From Lantana camara (taxonomy: Eukaryota; Streptophyta; Magnoliopsida; Lamiales; Verbenaceae): a DNA stretch of 64,000 nt. Below, one piece after another: positions 37,237-48,085 of this stretch (position 1 is the first letter of the stretch; the number at the start of each line of letters is the position of its first letter). The notes below the pieces were generated by a model. It was not told where the DNA came from and did not search any database. It worked only from the letters and a program-made list of their open reading frames with translations. The stretch is from contig CM074856.1 of the NCBI GenBank assembly GCA_037501455.1, positions 46,281,001-46,345,000 on the forward strand, written 5' to 3'. Both the position numbers and the translations under genes were made by a program.

Positions 37237-37984
37237 CAATTAAATGTGTTAATTATTTAATAGACTTTGGTTTAATTTTGAAATTAAAAAGAAAGTCTAA
37301 TTTTGGAGAAAATAATCTAGTTAATTAATTATGAATTAATTAATTAGATAAAAAATAAGTTATTTATTTTAAATAAATAAAGTATAAAATTATCCAAAAA
37401 TAGTTTGGATATTTTAGCTCTCTTGAAAGTTGATTTGAATTAGAATTCAAAGTCAAAGTCAAAATACTTGATGATCAAGTAATAGGAGAGAGAGAGACCA
37501 AAACCCTAGCCCACAAGGACTAGGATTTTCGATCCTCCCCTTAATATAAATAGGGGAGCTCAAGCTCCCCTGAGAGCGAATTGGCAATTCTTTTGGTTCA
37601 TGTGTTGAACACCATCCTTTCTCCAAGATAAACGAAACCCTAGGTTAAGCCTAAACACTAACTAGAGAACTAGCATCCTTACTAGTTAGATTGTGATCAA
37701 GTTGGTGGACTATCTCTAGAGAGCTTCAAGTTAGAAGTTTGAAGATTCGAGCTTTACCAAGGAGAGGGGATCAAGCCGCGAGAAGAGCGTTCTTGGGTGG
37801 CTTGAAACGCTTCAAGAAAGAATAAAAGAAAAGTAAGTTTCTTATCTCAACGAATTTGGTTACACGATTGCGAGTCCAAGGTCCTTTTGTTGGAAATTTT
37901 TTTAATTTTTCGCTGCTTTCTGATTCGTGTTTTCCAACACCTTCTAAGGTGCGCCACATGGCACCGCCATTTTATGCCATATCA
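34988..37984 (-). mobile_element. 5' LTR of the Tat element (split by solo copia LTR)
   Basis: Pieces 34988-36022 and 37940-37984 join across the solo copia LTR to give about 1075 bp, matching the 3' LTR. TATA on the minus strand (TATTTATA on +) is at 35254-35261, pointing into gag. The palindrome array lies at about 35556-35960. The outer end CATATCA (37984) is followed by AATAT, the element's target-site duplication. Confidence 0.88.
36023..37939 (+). mobile_element. Solo copia LTR in the Tat 5' LTR
   Basis: Starts TGTTAGGAAT and ends TTTTCCAACA, with the direct repeat CCTTC at 36018-36022 and 37940-37944. The other Tat LTR at 8610-8640 shows the same site without the insertion and with one CCTTC. 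1917 bp, same family as 46142-48085. No internal copia sequence follows, so it is a solo LTR. TATA at 37545-37552. Confidence 0.93.
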
Positions 37985-38984
37985 AATATGATTTGAATGA
38001 TACACAAATAATGATTATATTTCAAAAAAAAAAAAAAACAAATATACGCATCTTCTAACCTTTCTTATAAAATAAATTGAATTTTTCTTCAAAAGATTAG
38101 CGCGGCTTGTCTGTGATGGTTGATGTGATACCAAAAACGGAATGAAAATTTGATCAATAACCTGCACATCAAAAAATAGATTAAAAGAGATAATTGTTTG
38201 AATGTGAATAAATATTTCAAGAACATAAATAATTCATTCAAAACATTAAAGAAGAAAAACAAAGTAAAGGAGAAATACGGAAAAGAAAACGGAGAAGAAA
38301 GATTAGTCGTAAATTTTGGAGTAAAGAAGTAAATACTTATATTGATAATAAATTCTATTTGAGAGCAATTTAAGCAACCTAATTAATTTCGTTACTTTGG
38401 AAGGTTCAGATTCAAGTTTAAAATTATAATGATTTCTTATGTAAATTGTGTACATGATTTAGATAAGTTTACAAAATCTTTATAATATTTAGAAAAATTA
38501 AGACATCTACTTTTAATATATTATATTCCTTAAAAATTAATCCCCTTGATTGATGTCAAAATTTTATTTACAATTTATTGGAATCAATAATTTCTCAAGA
38601 GAAATATACTCTGATGTTTCTTATTAGATCAATTAACAACTTAATATAAATAAAATTTTATTAATTGAACATTACCTAAATTTATGAGATTAATAAGTTA
38701 ATTGGTTTGATTTGTTAAATAATTGAAATCATAAAAAATTTAAACATCGTGTATTTAATTAACCAATAAATAATTATTGGTTAGATATTTTTAAATTTAT
38801 GGGGTTGATAAGATAATTAATATAATTAATAGAAAAAATTTAATTAATGTGTTTGGTAATCTCAAAATATTAAATATCGTAGATAATTAATCAATTAATG
38901 AGATATTTTTAATAAAATAAAACTTTTTAAAAAAGAAAAAGGAAAAAAAGATTGTTGAATTAAAATTGCCACATTTTAACATAT

Positions 38985-39040
<56 letters not shown>

Positions 39041-40435
39041 ATATGCATTCTGAATGAATAAGGCATTAAGAACTTTTAAAATTAATTAAAAGTTGAAATT
39101 ACATAAAGTAATTTTTCAAACAAATAATAAATAGTATTTAGTTCAAATTGTGTATTTAATATATAAAAAATTAACTCATTTTATTTAATTACCACCATCT
39201 AGGATCATTCCATGCATTGATGCATATAGTTTATTTTTTCCATTTTCCAAATCATTTAGGCAAGATTTAAGGGATTAATTATATTGACACCCAATTAAAG
39301 CTCTTGAATTTATTTTATAATTGATGATTAGGATAAATAAAAATTAATTTATATCTCATAAAAGAATTAATAATGAAATTATATCAAATAAGGAAAGATT
39401 TGTTTAGGAACTACCGATAATAATTTGTTTAAATATTAAAAATAATTCAAAATTCTAAGAATTCATCATTAGAGAAAAAAAAAAAAAGTACACATAAAAA
39501 GTATATTATGAATTTTGTTTAAGACATTTATTTTTTTAATTACTATTTATTTTCATAATAAAATAATATACAAAATAAAAATAAGTCAATCATAATTTTT
39601 CCATTTAATTGAAAATCTAAAGACAAAAAACACAAAATATCATTCGATCAAACTTGCCAAAGATAATTATTTTCCTTAATTACTACTTATTTTCATAATA
39701 AAATAATATATAAAATAAAAACCAACCAATTATAATTTTCAATTTAATTAAAAATCTCAAAAAATCTACAAAATTCCACTTCATCAAAATGTTAAAAAGT
39801 CAAATAGTCAAATGTGGTTTTCAAATATATAATAGTATAGATTTGATTTATTTATATCTACACTCCAAACGAGTTTTTAAACAAAAGAACACCCCCACAT
39901 TTAGATTTATTAACATTGGATACTCAAATGAATTTTGAAATTACAAACAACTCCCTTTCCATTATAAAAATTATTTTAAAACTATTTTATTCATTTGGGG
40001 TTTAAATGTAAAAATTCATTTTTGGAATGTTCTGTGTTTTAAAACCCATTTAAATTAAAATTTTGGATGAAAATAATAAAGAATTCGAATGAAAATAGGA
40101 TCATTTATAATTTTAAAATTTATTGGGTGTTCTATATTATTTAATTTAAATATGGGAGTATCCTGTTATTAAAATTCATTTGGAGGATAGATGTAAGGGG
40201 AAGTTATTTAAAAGGACCAAATATCCTCAAAAGTTATCTTAAACCCCCTAGTTTGGCAAATATATGTTTTAGGTTACCAATACACAAGTTATTTTTTCTA
40301 AACCCCCCATGACCCTGAGAAGTCTGTTTTGCCCCCACTTTTTCTTGTTTTTTTTTTCCTTTTTTTCCCCTCGCCGAAAAAGAGGATTCCCATTTTAGGA
40401 AAGATTCATCTCATAATCTGCAACCACATTTCCAC
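37985..40435. repeat. AT-rich flank, first copy of a 2.5-kb duplication
   Basis: 37940-40435 is nearly identical to 48086-50588, including the last 45 bp of the Tat LTR, the AATAT target site, a long (TA)n run (38988-39038) and, from about 40206, the first 230 bp of the Mutator-like element. No gene seen. It ends abruptly at CCACATTTCCAC, where about 23 bp of filler leads into copia LTR sequence at 40459. Confidence 0.92.
38988..39038. repeat. (TA)n microsatellite flanked by inverted repeat
   Basis: About 25 TA units between CATATCTTA and TAAGATATG; the second copy is at 49140-49187 and differs in unit number. Confidence 0.9.
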
Positions 40436-40458
40436 ATTTCCACATTTATTAATTTTAT

Positions 40459-41072
40459 AAATAATCTAGTTAATTAATTATGAATTAATTATGAATTATA
40501 AATAAATAAAGTATAAAATTATCCAAAAATAGTTTGGATATTTTAGCTCTCTTGAAAGTTGATTTGAATTAGAATTCAAAGTCAAAGTCAAAATACTTGA
40601 TGATCAAGTAATAGGAGAGAGAGAGAGAGACCAAAACCCTAGCCCATAAGGACTAGGATTTTCGGTCATCCCCTTAATATAAATAGGGGAGCTCGAGCTC
40701 CCCTGAGAGCGAATTGGCAATTCTTTTGGTTCATGTGTTGAACACCATCCTTTCTCCAAGATAAACGAAACCCTAGGTTAAGCCTAAACACTAACTAGAG
40801 AACTAGCATCCTTACTAGTTAGATTGTGATCAAGTTGGTGGACTATCTCTAGAGAGCTTCAAGTTAGAAGTTTGAAGATTCGAGCTTTACCAAGGAGAGG
40901 GGATCAAGCCGCGAGAAGAGCGTTCTTGGGTGGCTTGAAACGCTTCAAGAAAGAATAAAAGAAAAGTAAGTTTCTTATCTCTACGAATTTGGTTACACGA
41001 TTGCGAGTCCAAGGTCCTTTTGTTGGAAATTTTTTTAATTTTTCGCTGCTTTCTGATTCGTGTTTTCCAACA
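40459..41072 (+). mobile_element. Truncated 5' LTR of copia element
   Basis: Matches LTR positions from the equivalent of 37310 to the end TTCCAACA, with a short internal deletion near 40495. The G-box array and most of U3 are missing, but the TATA box (40678-40685) remains. Confidence 0.9.
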
Positions 41073-41074
41073 AG

Positions 41075-41087
41075 TGGTATCAGAGCC
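41075..41087 (+). promoter_or_regulatory. Primer-binding site (initiator tRNA-Met)
   Basis: TGGTATCAGAGCC two bases after the LTR end. This is the usual plant copia PBS, complementary to the 3' end of initiator methionine tRNA. Confidence 0.93.
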
Positions 41088-41373
41088 ACCTCGTTAAACG
41101 TGTTTCTGATTCGTCTCAATTATTCTGAATTTGGTAGAAATTCTTAGGCTTATATGCGAATTGAGTATTCTTGAGTTCTTTTAGAAAGCCTGAAATACGA
41201 AACTGTAATTTTTCCTGAATTTCTAAAACTGTTTTCTCAAATCGTGGTTTTGAAAATCGTTTTAGTTTAAATTTATCTAAATCGAATTTTTCAATTTTGG
41301 ATTGAATTGGTTTTGAGAAACTTAGACACGAAATGAGACGCGAAACAAACGCGCGAGATTAGGACATGCCAAT

Positions 41374-41560
41374 GTGTAGCACGCCCCAGGCCCGCGCGCG
41401 CACGTTGCCCAGCCCCTCCCGCAACCACGTGGGAGCCATCCCGGGCGTGCCCTGTCCGTCCCGCAACCACGCGGGATGCCTGCACAGCCCGCCTAGTCGC
41501 GCCGGGCGCTGCTGCGCGCGGCACGCGCATTATGCGCGCCCAGCGTGCGCATGCGAGCGG
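41374..41560 (+). other. GC-rich structured island in copia leader
   Basis: About 190 bp of CpG-dense sequence with GCGCGCGC tracts and two similar hairpins of the form CCCGCAACCACGYGGGA, in an element that is otherwise AT-rich. It lies between PBS and gag, where packaging signals are expected; function is inference. Confidence 0.6.
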
Positions 41561-41696
41561 CAACTGCTTATTAAATTCCCATTAAATATTAAGCTAATTT
41601 CGAATAAATAGGATTTTAATTCGAGATGCAAATTTTGAATTAAATTCCTAGCATTCCATCAATAGGTTTTAAGTTTAGTAAGTGAAGCTAGTTATT

Positions 41697-42016
41697 GTCC
41701 GCGAGTCGTGGGATAGCTTGTGGAGCTTATTAGTTCTTAGTTACCTAATTGATCATTTTTAATGATCAATATTTCATGATCAATTTTAGCAAGGGCGATG
41801 TCCACGAGTCGTGGGTCGTCCGAACTAAGTTTTGATCATGATCTTATGATTGATGGGTCTAGCTTAACGCCTAAGTAAATATGGATGTCACACGAGTCGT
41901 GGGTCCATACTGAAAGATAGGTGATGCAAAAACAATTACTAAGAGTTCTAAAGGTGTTAGAATTGGTAAGTTGTGCCTACCTGGGGTTCTTACTTAGAAT
42001 GTCCGCGAGTCGTGGG
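41697..42016 (+). repeat. Four copies of CCACGAGTCGTGGG motif in copia leader
   Basis: GTCCGCGAGTCGTGGG at 41697-41712, GTCCACGAGTCGTGGG at 41800-41815, a variant with CACACGAGTCGTGGG at 41887-41903, and GTCCGCGAGTCGTGGG at 42001-42016. The core is self-complementary around a central base. Spacing is about 85-115 bp. Confidence 0.85.
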
Positions 42017-42222
42017 TTCGAGGTAAAATGCCTAGGATCTTAGTACCCATTGGGAAACGTGTTCCTCTTAGATCTTTGGGAATTATAGATCTTTGAAAAA
42101 CAGTGGGAGCTACATTAGATTAAAGACCTTATCTTTTGTATATCGTTATAATTCAGCATGCTCACTAGTTCTCTGTTTTACCATTTAGGTCGTAGATTCT
42201 GTGATTCTCTACGTGTTTTGAA

Positions 42223-42792
42223 ATGGCAACCAAAAACCCTCTTGTATCGATCCTCGAGTCAAATAAGTTGACTGGTCCCAACTATTCTGATTGGCTGAGG
42301 AATCTAAAAATCATTTTAGATTCTGAGAAGAGAACTTATGTTCTCTTCGAAGGGGAGCCTAGTCCCGAAGGGGAGGCTCCCACTCGGGCCGAGCGGGACG
42401 CGATTCAGAAGTGGAAGGATGATAATCTCCAAGCCCGTTGCCTTATGTTGGCTAACATGTCTCCGGACTTGCAAAGGCAACATGAGGCCATGGAATTCGC
42501 TTGGGAGATTTACGACCACTTAGAGCAACTTTACCGTCCTCATGAACGTGTTACAAGGTATAACACTTCAAAGGAATTGTTCCACTTGAGAATGAGGGAA
42601 GGTTCAAGTGTCCATGAATATGGACTCAAGTTTCTCGCCCTTACTGAGAAACTTACTTCCATGGACATGCCACTGAAAGATGAGCTTTCGGTGGATTTGT
42701 TGCTAGCTTCGCTCCCACCATCATTCAACCCATTTGTCCTTAACTTCAACATGAATCATGCTGGTGCTACTGTAGCTAAGCTGATTAGTTAG
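42223..42792 (+). pseudogene. Copia gag (capsid part), ends at a premature TAG
   Basis: 189 codons starting MATKNPLVSILES after the leader, with LTGPNYSDW and a UBN2/gag-like fold region typical of plant copia gag: ELFHLRMREGSSVHEY and LLASLPPSF. Gag makes the particle shell. A TAG at 42790-42792 interrupts it; the same frame stays open to about 42917 and the zinc knuckle then follows in another frame. I read the TAG as a mutation, because plant copia elements usually encode gag-pol as one ORF. Confidence 0.88.
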
Positions 42793-44502
42793 CTTGTGAC
42801 TTCTGAAAGCACGATCAAGAAGGACAATAAGGTTTTGATGGTGCATGCTCCATCTTCCTCTTCTGGGCCTTCTAAAGGTAAGGGCAAGAGAGCCCAAAAG
42901 AAGAAGAAGAAACCCCCTTAGGCCCACTGGTGGCGTTTCGAAGGGGAAGGCCCAAAAGAAGAAGCATGATCAGAAAGAGGATGTCTGCTTCCATTGTGGC
43001 AAAGCAGGACATTGGAGGAGAAACTGCACAGAGTACAAGGCTACTCTAAAGAAAGGTATCTTTCTCGTTGAAGTAAATCTTTCTATTAATTCTAGTTCTT
43101 GGGTACTTGATACCGGTTGTGGAACTCATATCTGTAATGATGTACAGATGCTAAGTGAAGTCCAACAACTCAAAGAAGGAGAATGTGTCTTGAAGATCGG
43201 CGATGGCTCAAACATTGAAGCTCGAGCTTTAGGCACAATTAGATTAGATTTAGGTAGTTTTGAGTTAGTCTTAAATAAAGTCCTTTATGTACCGAGCATT
43301 ATTCGTAATATAATTTTTGTTCCAATTTTAGATTGTGAAGGTTATGAAACTTATATTAAGAATGGTAAATACTTTATCAAACGGAACAACTCTTCCGTTC
43401 ACATCGGTACTCTAAGTAATGGACTTTATCTGACTCAGAATATCAATATTATGAATATACAACGAGAAACGAAGCGTAAGAGAGATGACAAAGTTTCAGC
43501 TCCCTTATGGCACGCTAGATTAGGACACATTTCCGAGAACAGAATTAGCAAGATAAACACTTTAGGATCATTCTCTGAAAATGATCTTAAGGAGTTAACT
43601 TCTTGCGAATCCTGTCTCAAAGGAAAAATGTCCAAAGTCCCTTTTAAAGGAACTGTGGAACGTGCCATTAAGGTTTTGGATTTGATCCATACTGATGTTT
43701 GTGGACCGCTTAGTGTAAGCACGAGAAACAATCATCAGTATTTCATAACCTTTACCGATGACTTTAGTCGATATGGTTATGTATACTTAATGAAGTATAA
43801 ATCTGAAGCTTTTGAGAAATTCTTAGAATTTCAAAAGGTCACAAGATCAAAGCACTTCGATCTGATCGAGGAGGCGAGTGTCTTAGTGAAGAATTCCTTA
43901 ATCATCTCAAAGATAATGGGATTATCTCCCAGTGGACTCCTCCGGGAACTCCTCAGCTTAATGGAGTTTCTGAGAGAAGGAATCGAACCCTACTTGATAT
44001 GGTTCGTTCCATGATGAGTTTCACTGACTTACCACCTTCTTTCTGGGGTTATGCCCTAGAAAGTGCAGCAAAGATTTTGAATCTAGTTCCCTCTAAGTCA
44101 GTCCCTAAAACGCCCTATGAAATGTGGCATGGTAAATTCCCTAGTTATTCTTACTTAAGAATTTGGGGTTGTCCTGCTTACGTGAAGAGGACAGTGGGAG
44201 ATAAGTTAGAATCTCGTTCTAACTTATGCTACTTTGTAGGTTATCCTAAGGAATCCATAGGATACTACTTTTATTATCAATCTGAGCAAAAAGTGTTTGT
44301 TTCCAGAAATGCCACTTTTCTAGAGGAACCGTTCCTTAAAGAAAAGAAAGGCAAGATCATAGAATTAGAAGAAGTACAAAGTGATCCCACACCACCCACT
44401 GAAGAAACGTACCCTTCTAATCAACAACAACCAATCACGAATTTCGATACATACGAAAATCCTCCTCTAAGGCGTTCTGAACGCACTCCTAGAGAGCAGT
44501 AG
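42793..44502 (+). pseudogene. Copia zinc knuckle, protease and integrase, frameshifted
   Basis: The zinc knuckle CFHCGKAGHWRRNC and protease WVLDTGCGTHICND are followed by an integrase with a zinc-binding part (HARLGH..CESCLKGK) and catalytic core (DLIHTDVCGP). The frame changes twice, near 42905-42925 and near 43830-43860, in compensating directions; the second lies inside the integrase core. The C-terminal integrase part (43999-44502) with LESAAKILNLVPSKSVPKTP is back in the gag frame and ends at a TAG at 44500-44502. Integrase would insert element DNA; here the domain is split. Confidence 0.88.
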
Positions 44503-44604
44503 AGATGGTATGGATTCTTCCATGAAATCTCTCAAAAGGATAATGATCCTTTAACATATGAGGAGGCACTTTCAGATTCTGACTCTGAACAGTGGATAGA
44601 AGCC

Positions 44605-46125
44605 ATGAAATCCGAAATGGATTCCATGAACTCCAACCAAGTTTGGACCTTGGTAGATTTGCCTGATGGGGTCAAAACCATAGGTTGCAAATGGATCTTT
44701 AAGAGAAAGCTTGGAGTTGATGGAAGTATTGCAGCTTACAAAGCAAGACTGGTTGCAAAAGGATTCACTCAAAGACCCGGCGTGGACTTTGATGAAACCT
44801 TTTCACCAGTTGCAATGCAAAAGTCTATTCGGATCATGCTTGCCATTGCTGCTTATTATGACTACGAGATATGGCAAATGGATGTGAAAACTGTCTTTCT
44901 CAATGGTGACATTGATAAAGACATTTATATGGAGCAACCCATAGGTTTCACATTCAGTGGGAGTGAGCAAAAGGTTTGCAAACTCCAAAGATCAATCTAT
45001 GGATTGAAACAGGCTTCTAGGAATTGGAATATTCGATTTGATGAATCAGTCAAAGCGTTTGGCTTCATTCAAATTTCGAATGAATCATGTGTGTATAGAA
45101 AGGAATTGGAGACCTCAGTGCAATTTTTAGTACTTTACGTTGATGACATCCTTCTTGTTGGGAATTCGAAGGATGACATGAAAGTGACTAAGTTATGGTT
45201 ATCGAACCAATTCGAGATGAAAGATCTGGGTGATGCGTCCTATATCCTTGGAATTAAAATCTATAGAGATAGATCTAGAAGGTTAATAGGACTATCACAG
45301 TCGATGTACATTGACAAAGTATTGAAGAGATTCAATATGGAGTCAGCAAAGGTTAAGAACCTTCCTATGAGTGTAGGAACATGTCTTTCAAAGAAGATGT
45401 GTCCTAAGACTAACCTTGAGAAGGAAAGAATGACTCATACACCTTATGCATCAGCAATAGGTAGCATAATGTATGCAATGTTATGTACTCGACCGGATGT
45501 GGCTTATGCACTTAGTGTAACAAGTCGTTTCCAATCTGACCCTGGAGATGGTCACTGGGCTGCCGTGAAGAATATTCTTAAGTACTTGAAAAGTACTAAA
45601 GATTTATTCTTAGTTTACGGAGGTCAGAAAGATCTTACTGTCGAAGGATACTGCGATGCAAGCTTTGCATCTGACTTAGATGATTTTAAGTCAATGTCAG
45701 GATACATTTTCTGCTTAAACGGCGGAGCAGTGAGTTGGAAGAGTTCCAAGCAAACGACCACTGCAGATTCGACCACTGAGGCCGAATACTTAGCTGCAAA
45801 TGATACAGCTAAGGAAGGTGTTTGGATTAGAAACTTCATTCAAGAGTTGAATGTTGTTCCTAGCATGAAAAACCCCATTACTGTGTTTTGTGACAACGCT
45901 GGGGCGGTTGCTCAAGCAAGAGAACCAAGATCTCACCAACGGACCAAGCACATTATGAGGAAGTATCACCTAATCCGTGATATCATCAAAAGAGGAGATG
46001 TGCAAATTGAGAGGGTCACATCAGCAGAGAACGTGGTAGATCCACTTACTAAACCCCTTAGTCGTGAAGCTTTCCAAGGTCATCTTCAGAAGATGGGACT
46101 TAGAACAGCTTTAGAATGGCTTTGA
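44605..46125 (+). pseudogene. Copia reverse transcriptase and RNase H (open part of broken polyprotein)
   Basis: 506 codons open from an internal Met. Reverse transcriptase has CKWIFKRKLGVDGS, YKARLVAKGFTQRPGVDFDETFSPV and the catalytic YVDD (45136-45147); RNase H ends with STTEAEYLA and HIMRKYHLIRD. All usual blocks are present and uninterrupted, unlike the rest of the element. It is the C-terminal half of gag-pol, cut from the front by the TAG at 44500. Plus-strand transfer would start from the polypurine tract just behind it. Confidence 0.9.
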
Positions 46126-46129
46126 CGGG

Positions 46130-46141
46130 CAAGTGGGAGAT
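46130..46141 (+). promoter_or_regulatory. Polypurine tract of copia element
   Basis: CAAGTGGGAGAT directly before the 3' LTR start TGTTAGG, 4 bp after the stop codon of RNase H. Confidence 0.85.
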
Positions 46142-47332
46142 TGTTAGGAATAGTGCCCTAGAAAGCCGATTGTATATCCGCTTTGTGCTTTTCCTTATTG
46201 TAATCACAGACAATCTTTGAATGAAATAACGAATTGAGGCAACACTTCTTTATATGCTCTTGTTTGGTATGCGTTTACTTTATCTGTGCATGTATGAGAA
46301 CTCCCCTAATCCTGATGACTTTAGGACTCTACCATTTAGGTGAAATGGTTCATGAAACGAGCCCTATATCACATAAGTCATGATTAGTAAAATGCTCCAA
46401 GCCGATGAGTCCTACAGACAGTGGGAGTGTCAACCTGACTCCTCTAAGGCTTGCTTGTGGGATCACGCCCTTAAGAAGGACCACCTTGTTTCATGGAGGT
46501 GCAAAGTGTATAGTTCATACGTGCATGATACATGAGGGTGCTTACTTTAATAAGTAAGTTCACTGAGGTGCCCCGTGTGAGAACATTCCTAAATGGGAAA
46601 GGAAGTTTCTATCAGGAAATAGAAACTTCCAGATTAGGAAATATCTCACGAGTCATTGATGTGATTAATTGATCCTTAGACTTGAGGTTCCTTGTCACTT
46701 GATGAGTTAACTCTGTAGTCTTAGGTATAAGCTTTAAAGGGTGTCGCCTTAGACAACTGATTCAAGGCTTATGTTGGGGCTGCACAAATGATTCATGAAA
46801 GTGAATGAGAATCAAGAAAGGACCTACACTTGCATTTGCAAGGTGATCTCTTATTGTGTAAGTCATCATATGCCATATGGAGTCCTTGGCCAAGGCAGTA
46901 GATCAAGACATCAAGAAAATGGTTTCTTGGATTGAGATCAAATGGATATGAAATGCACTTAGCTTTAAGACTGGATTATTAGGGTTCTGATTATTCCCTT
47001 GCCCTAGATCTTGGTTGAGAGATAGTAAGTAGGAGGATTGTATCTCACATGAATCATTGACTTAAAGGTTCTGTTTAATCCAAACATTCCAATTCAGCTA
47101 GGGGTTAAACACCTGTTGCTAGACTATGGTCGTTTAATCTGTGGACTGATTAATTAATTAGTGAATTAATTAATTAGGGTCACTGCTAATTGAATTGAGA
47201 ACCTAGAGGGTCACACACAACAACTTGGTTACATGAGTTGAGGCTTTAAAATGATTAAACGAGTTAATCGGGCCAAGAGGGTTCCACACGTGTGAAACCA
47301 CACGTGTCCTTGTGACACGTGTCCCACACGTG

Positions 47333-47379
<47 letters not shown>

Positions 47380-48085
47380 TAATTAAATGTGTTAATTATT
47401 TAATAGACTTTGGTTTAATTTTGAAATTAAAAAGAAAGTCTAATTTTGGAGAAAATAATCTAGTTAATTAATTATGAATTACTTAATTAGATAAAAAATA
47501 AGTTATTTATTTTAAATAAATAAAGTATAAAATTATCCAAAAATAGTTTGGATATTTTAGCTCTCTTGAAAGTTGATTTGAATTAGAATTCAAAGTCAAA
47601 GTCAAAATACTTGATGATCAAGTAATAGGAGAGAGAGAGAGACCAAAACCCTAGCCCACAAGGACTAGGATTTTCGATCCTCCCCTTAATATAAATAGGG
47701 GAGCTCAAGCTCCCCTGAGAGCGAATTGGCAATTCTTTTGGTTCATGTGTTGAACACCATCCTTTCTCCAAGATAAACGAAACCCTAGGTTAAGCCTAAA
47801 CACTAACTAGAGAACTAGCATCCTTACTAGTTAGATTGTGATCAAGTTGGTGGACTATCTCTAGAGAGCTTCAAGTTAGAAGTTTGAAGATTCGAGCTTT
47901 ACCAAGGAGAGGGGATCAAGCCGCGAGAAGAGCGTTCTTGGGTGGCTTGAAACGCTTCAAGAAAGAATAAAACAAAAGTAAGTTTCTTTATCTCTACGAA
48001 TTTGGTTACACGATTGCGAGTCCAAGGTCCTTTTGTTGGAATTTTTTTTAATTTTTCGCTGCTTTCTAATTCGTGTTTTCCAACA
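46142..48085 (+). mobile_element. 3' LTR of copia element
   Basis: 1944 bp, TGTTAGGAAT..TTTTCCAACA, near-identical to the solo LTR 36023-37939. It differs in a longer ACGTGT array (47284-47334) and a longer (TA)n run (47337-47375). TATA box at 47690-47697. CCTTC follows at 48086-48090. Confidence 0.95.

Larger units (their letters stand above)
3652..37984 (-). mobile_element. Large nested Ty3/gypsy element, Tat type
   Basis: A retrotransposon in minus orientation, bounded by LTRs that start TGATCC and end CATATCA on the + strand, with the 5-bp target-site duplication AATAT at 3647-3651 and 37985-37989. Without nested insertions each LTR is about 1.08-1.09 kb. In element order it has 5' LTR, PBS (TGGCGCCGTCTGTGGG), gag, protease, reverse transcriptase, RNase H plus a second RNase H-like domain, integrase, and then an extra ORF in the opposite direction before the 3' LTR. 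A second RNase H and an antisense extra ORF are known features of the Tat lineage (for example Grande). All coding parts are broken. Inserted material at 4059-7976, 11704-23869, 25912-29679 and 36023-37939 makes up well over half of its length. Confidence 0.88.
40459..48085 (+). mobile_element. Ty1/copia retrotransposon, 5' LTR truncated
   Basis: Order: truncated 5' LTR (40459-41072), PBS, 1.1-kb leader, gag, protease, integrase, reverse transcriptase, RNase H, polypurine tract, full 3' LTR (46142-48085, 1944 bp). The order PR-IN-RT-RH shows Ty1/copia. The 3' flank begins CCTTC and the same Tat LTR piece as at 37940, so it stems from the same insertion as the solo LTR 36023-37939. The true 5' boundary is lost in a rearrangement at 40436-40458. 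The polyprotein has two stops and two frame changes, so it is not autonomous as it stands. Confidence 0.93.

Noticed and set aside
40904..41119. Conserved minus-strand ORF ending the copia LTR, also at 1236-1436 and 37771-37959
   Set aside because: Conservation reflects the shared LTR, not selection on a protein; it lies antisense across the LTR end and PBS.
41374..41560. Bacterial contamination, because of the high GC
   Set aside because: It sits inside a continuous copia leader between PBS and gag, with no bacterial gene or vector sequence.
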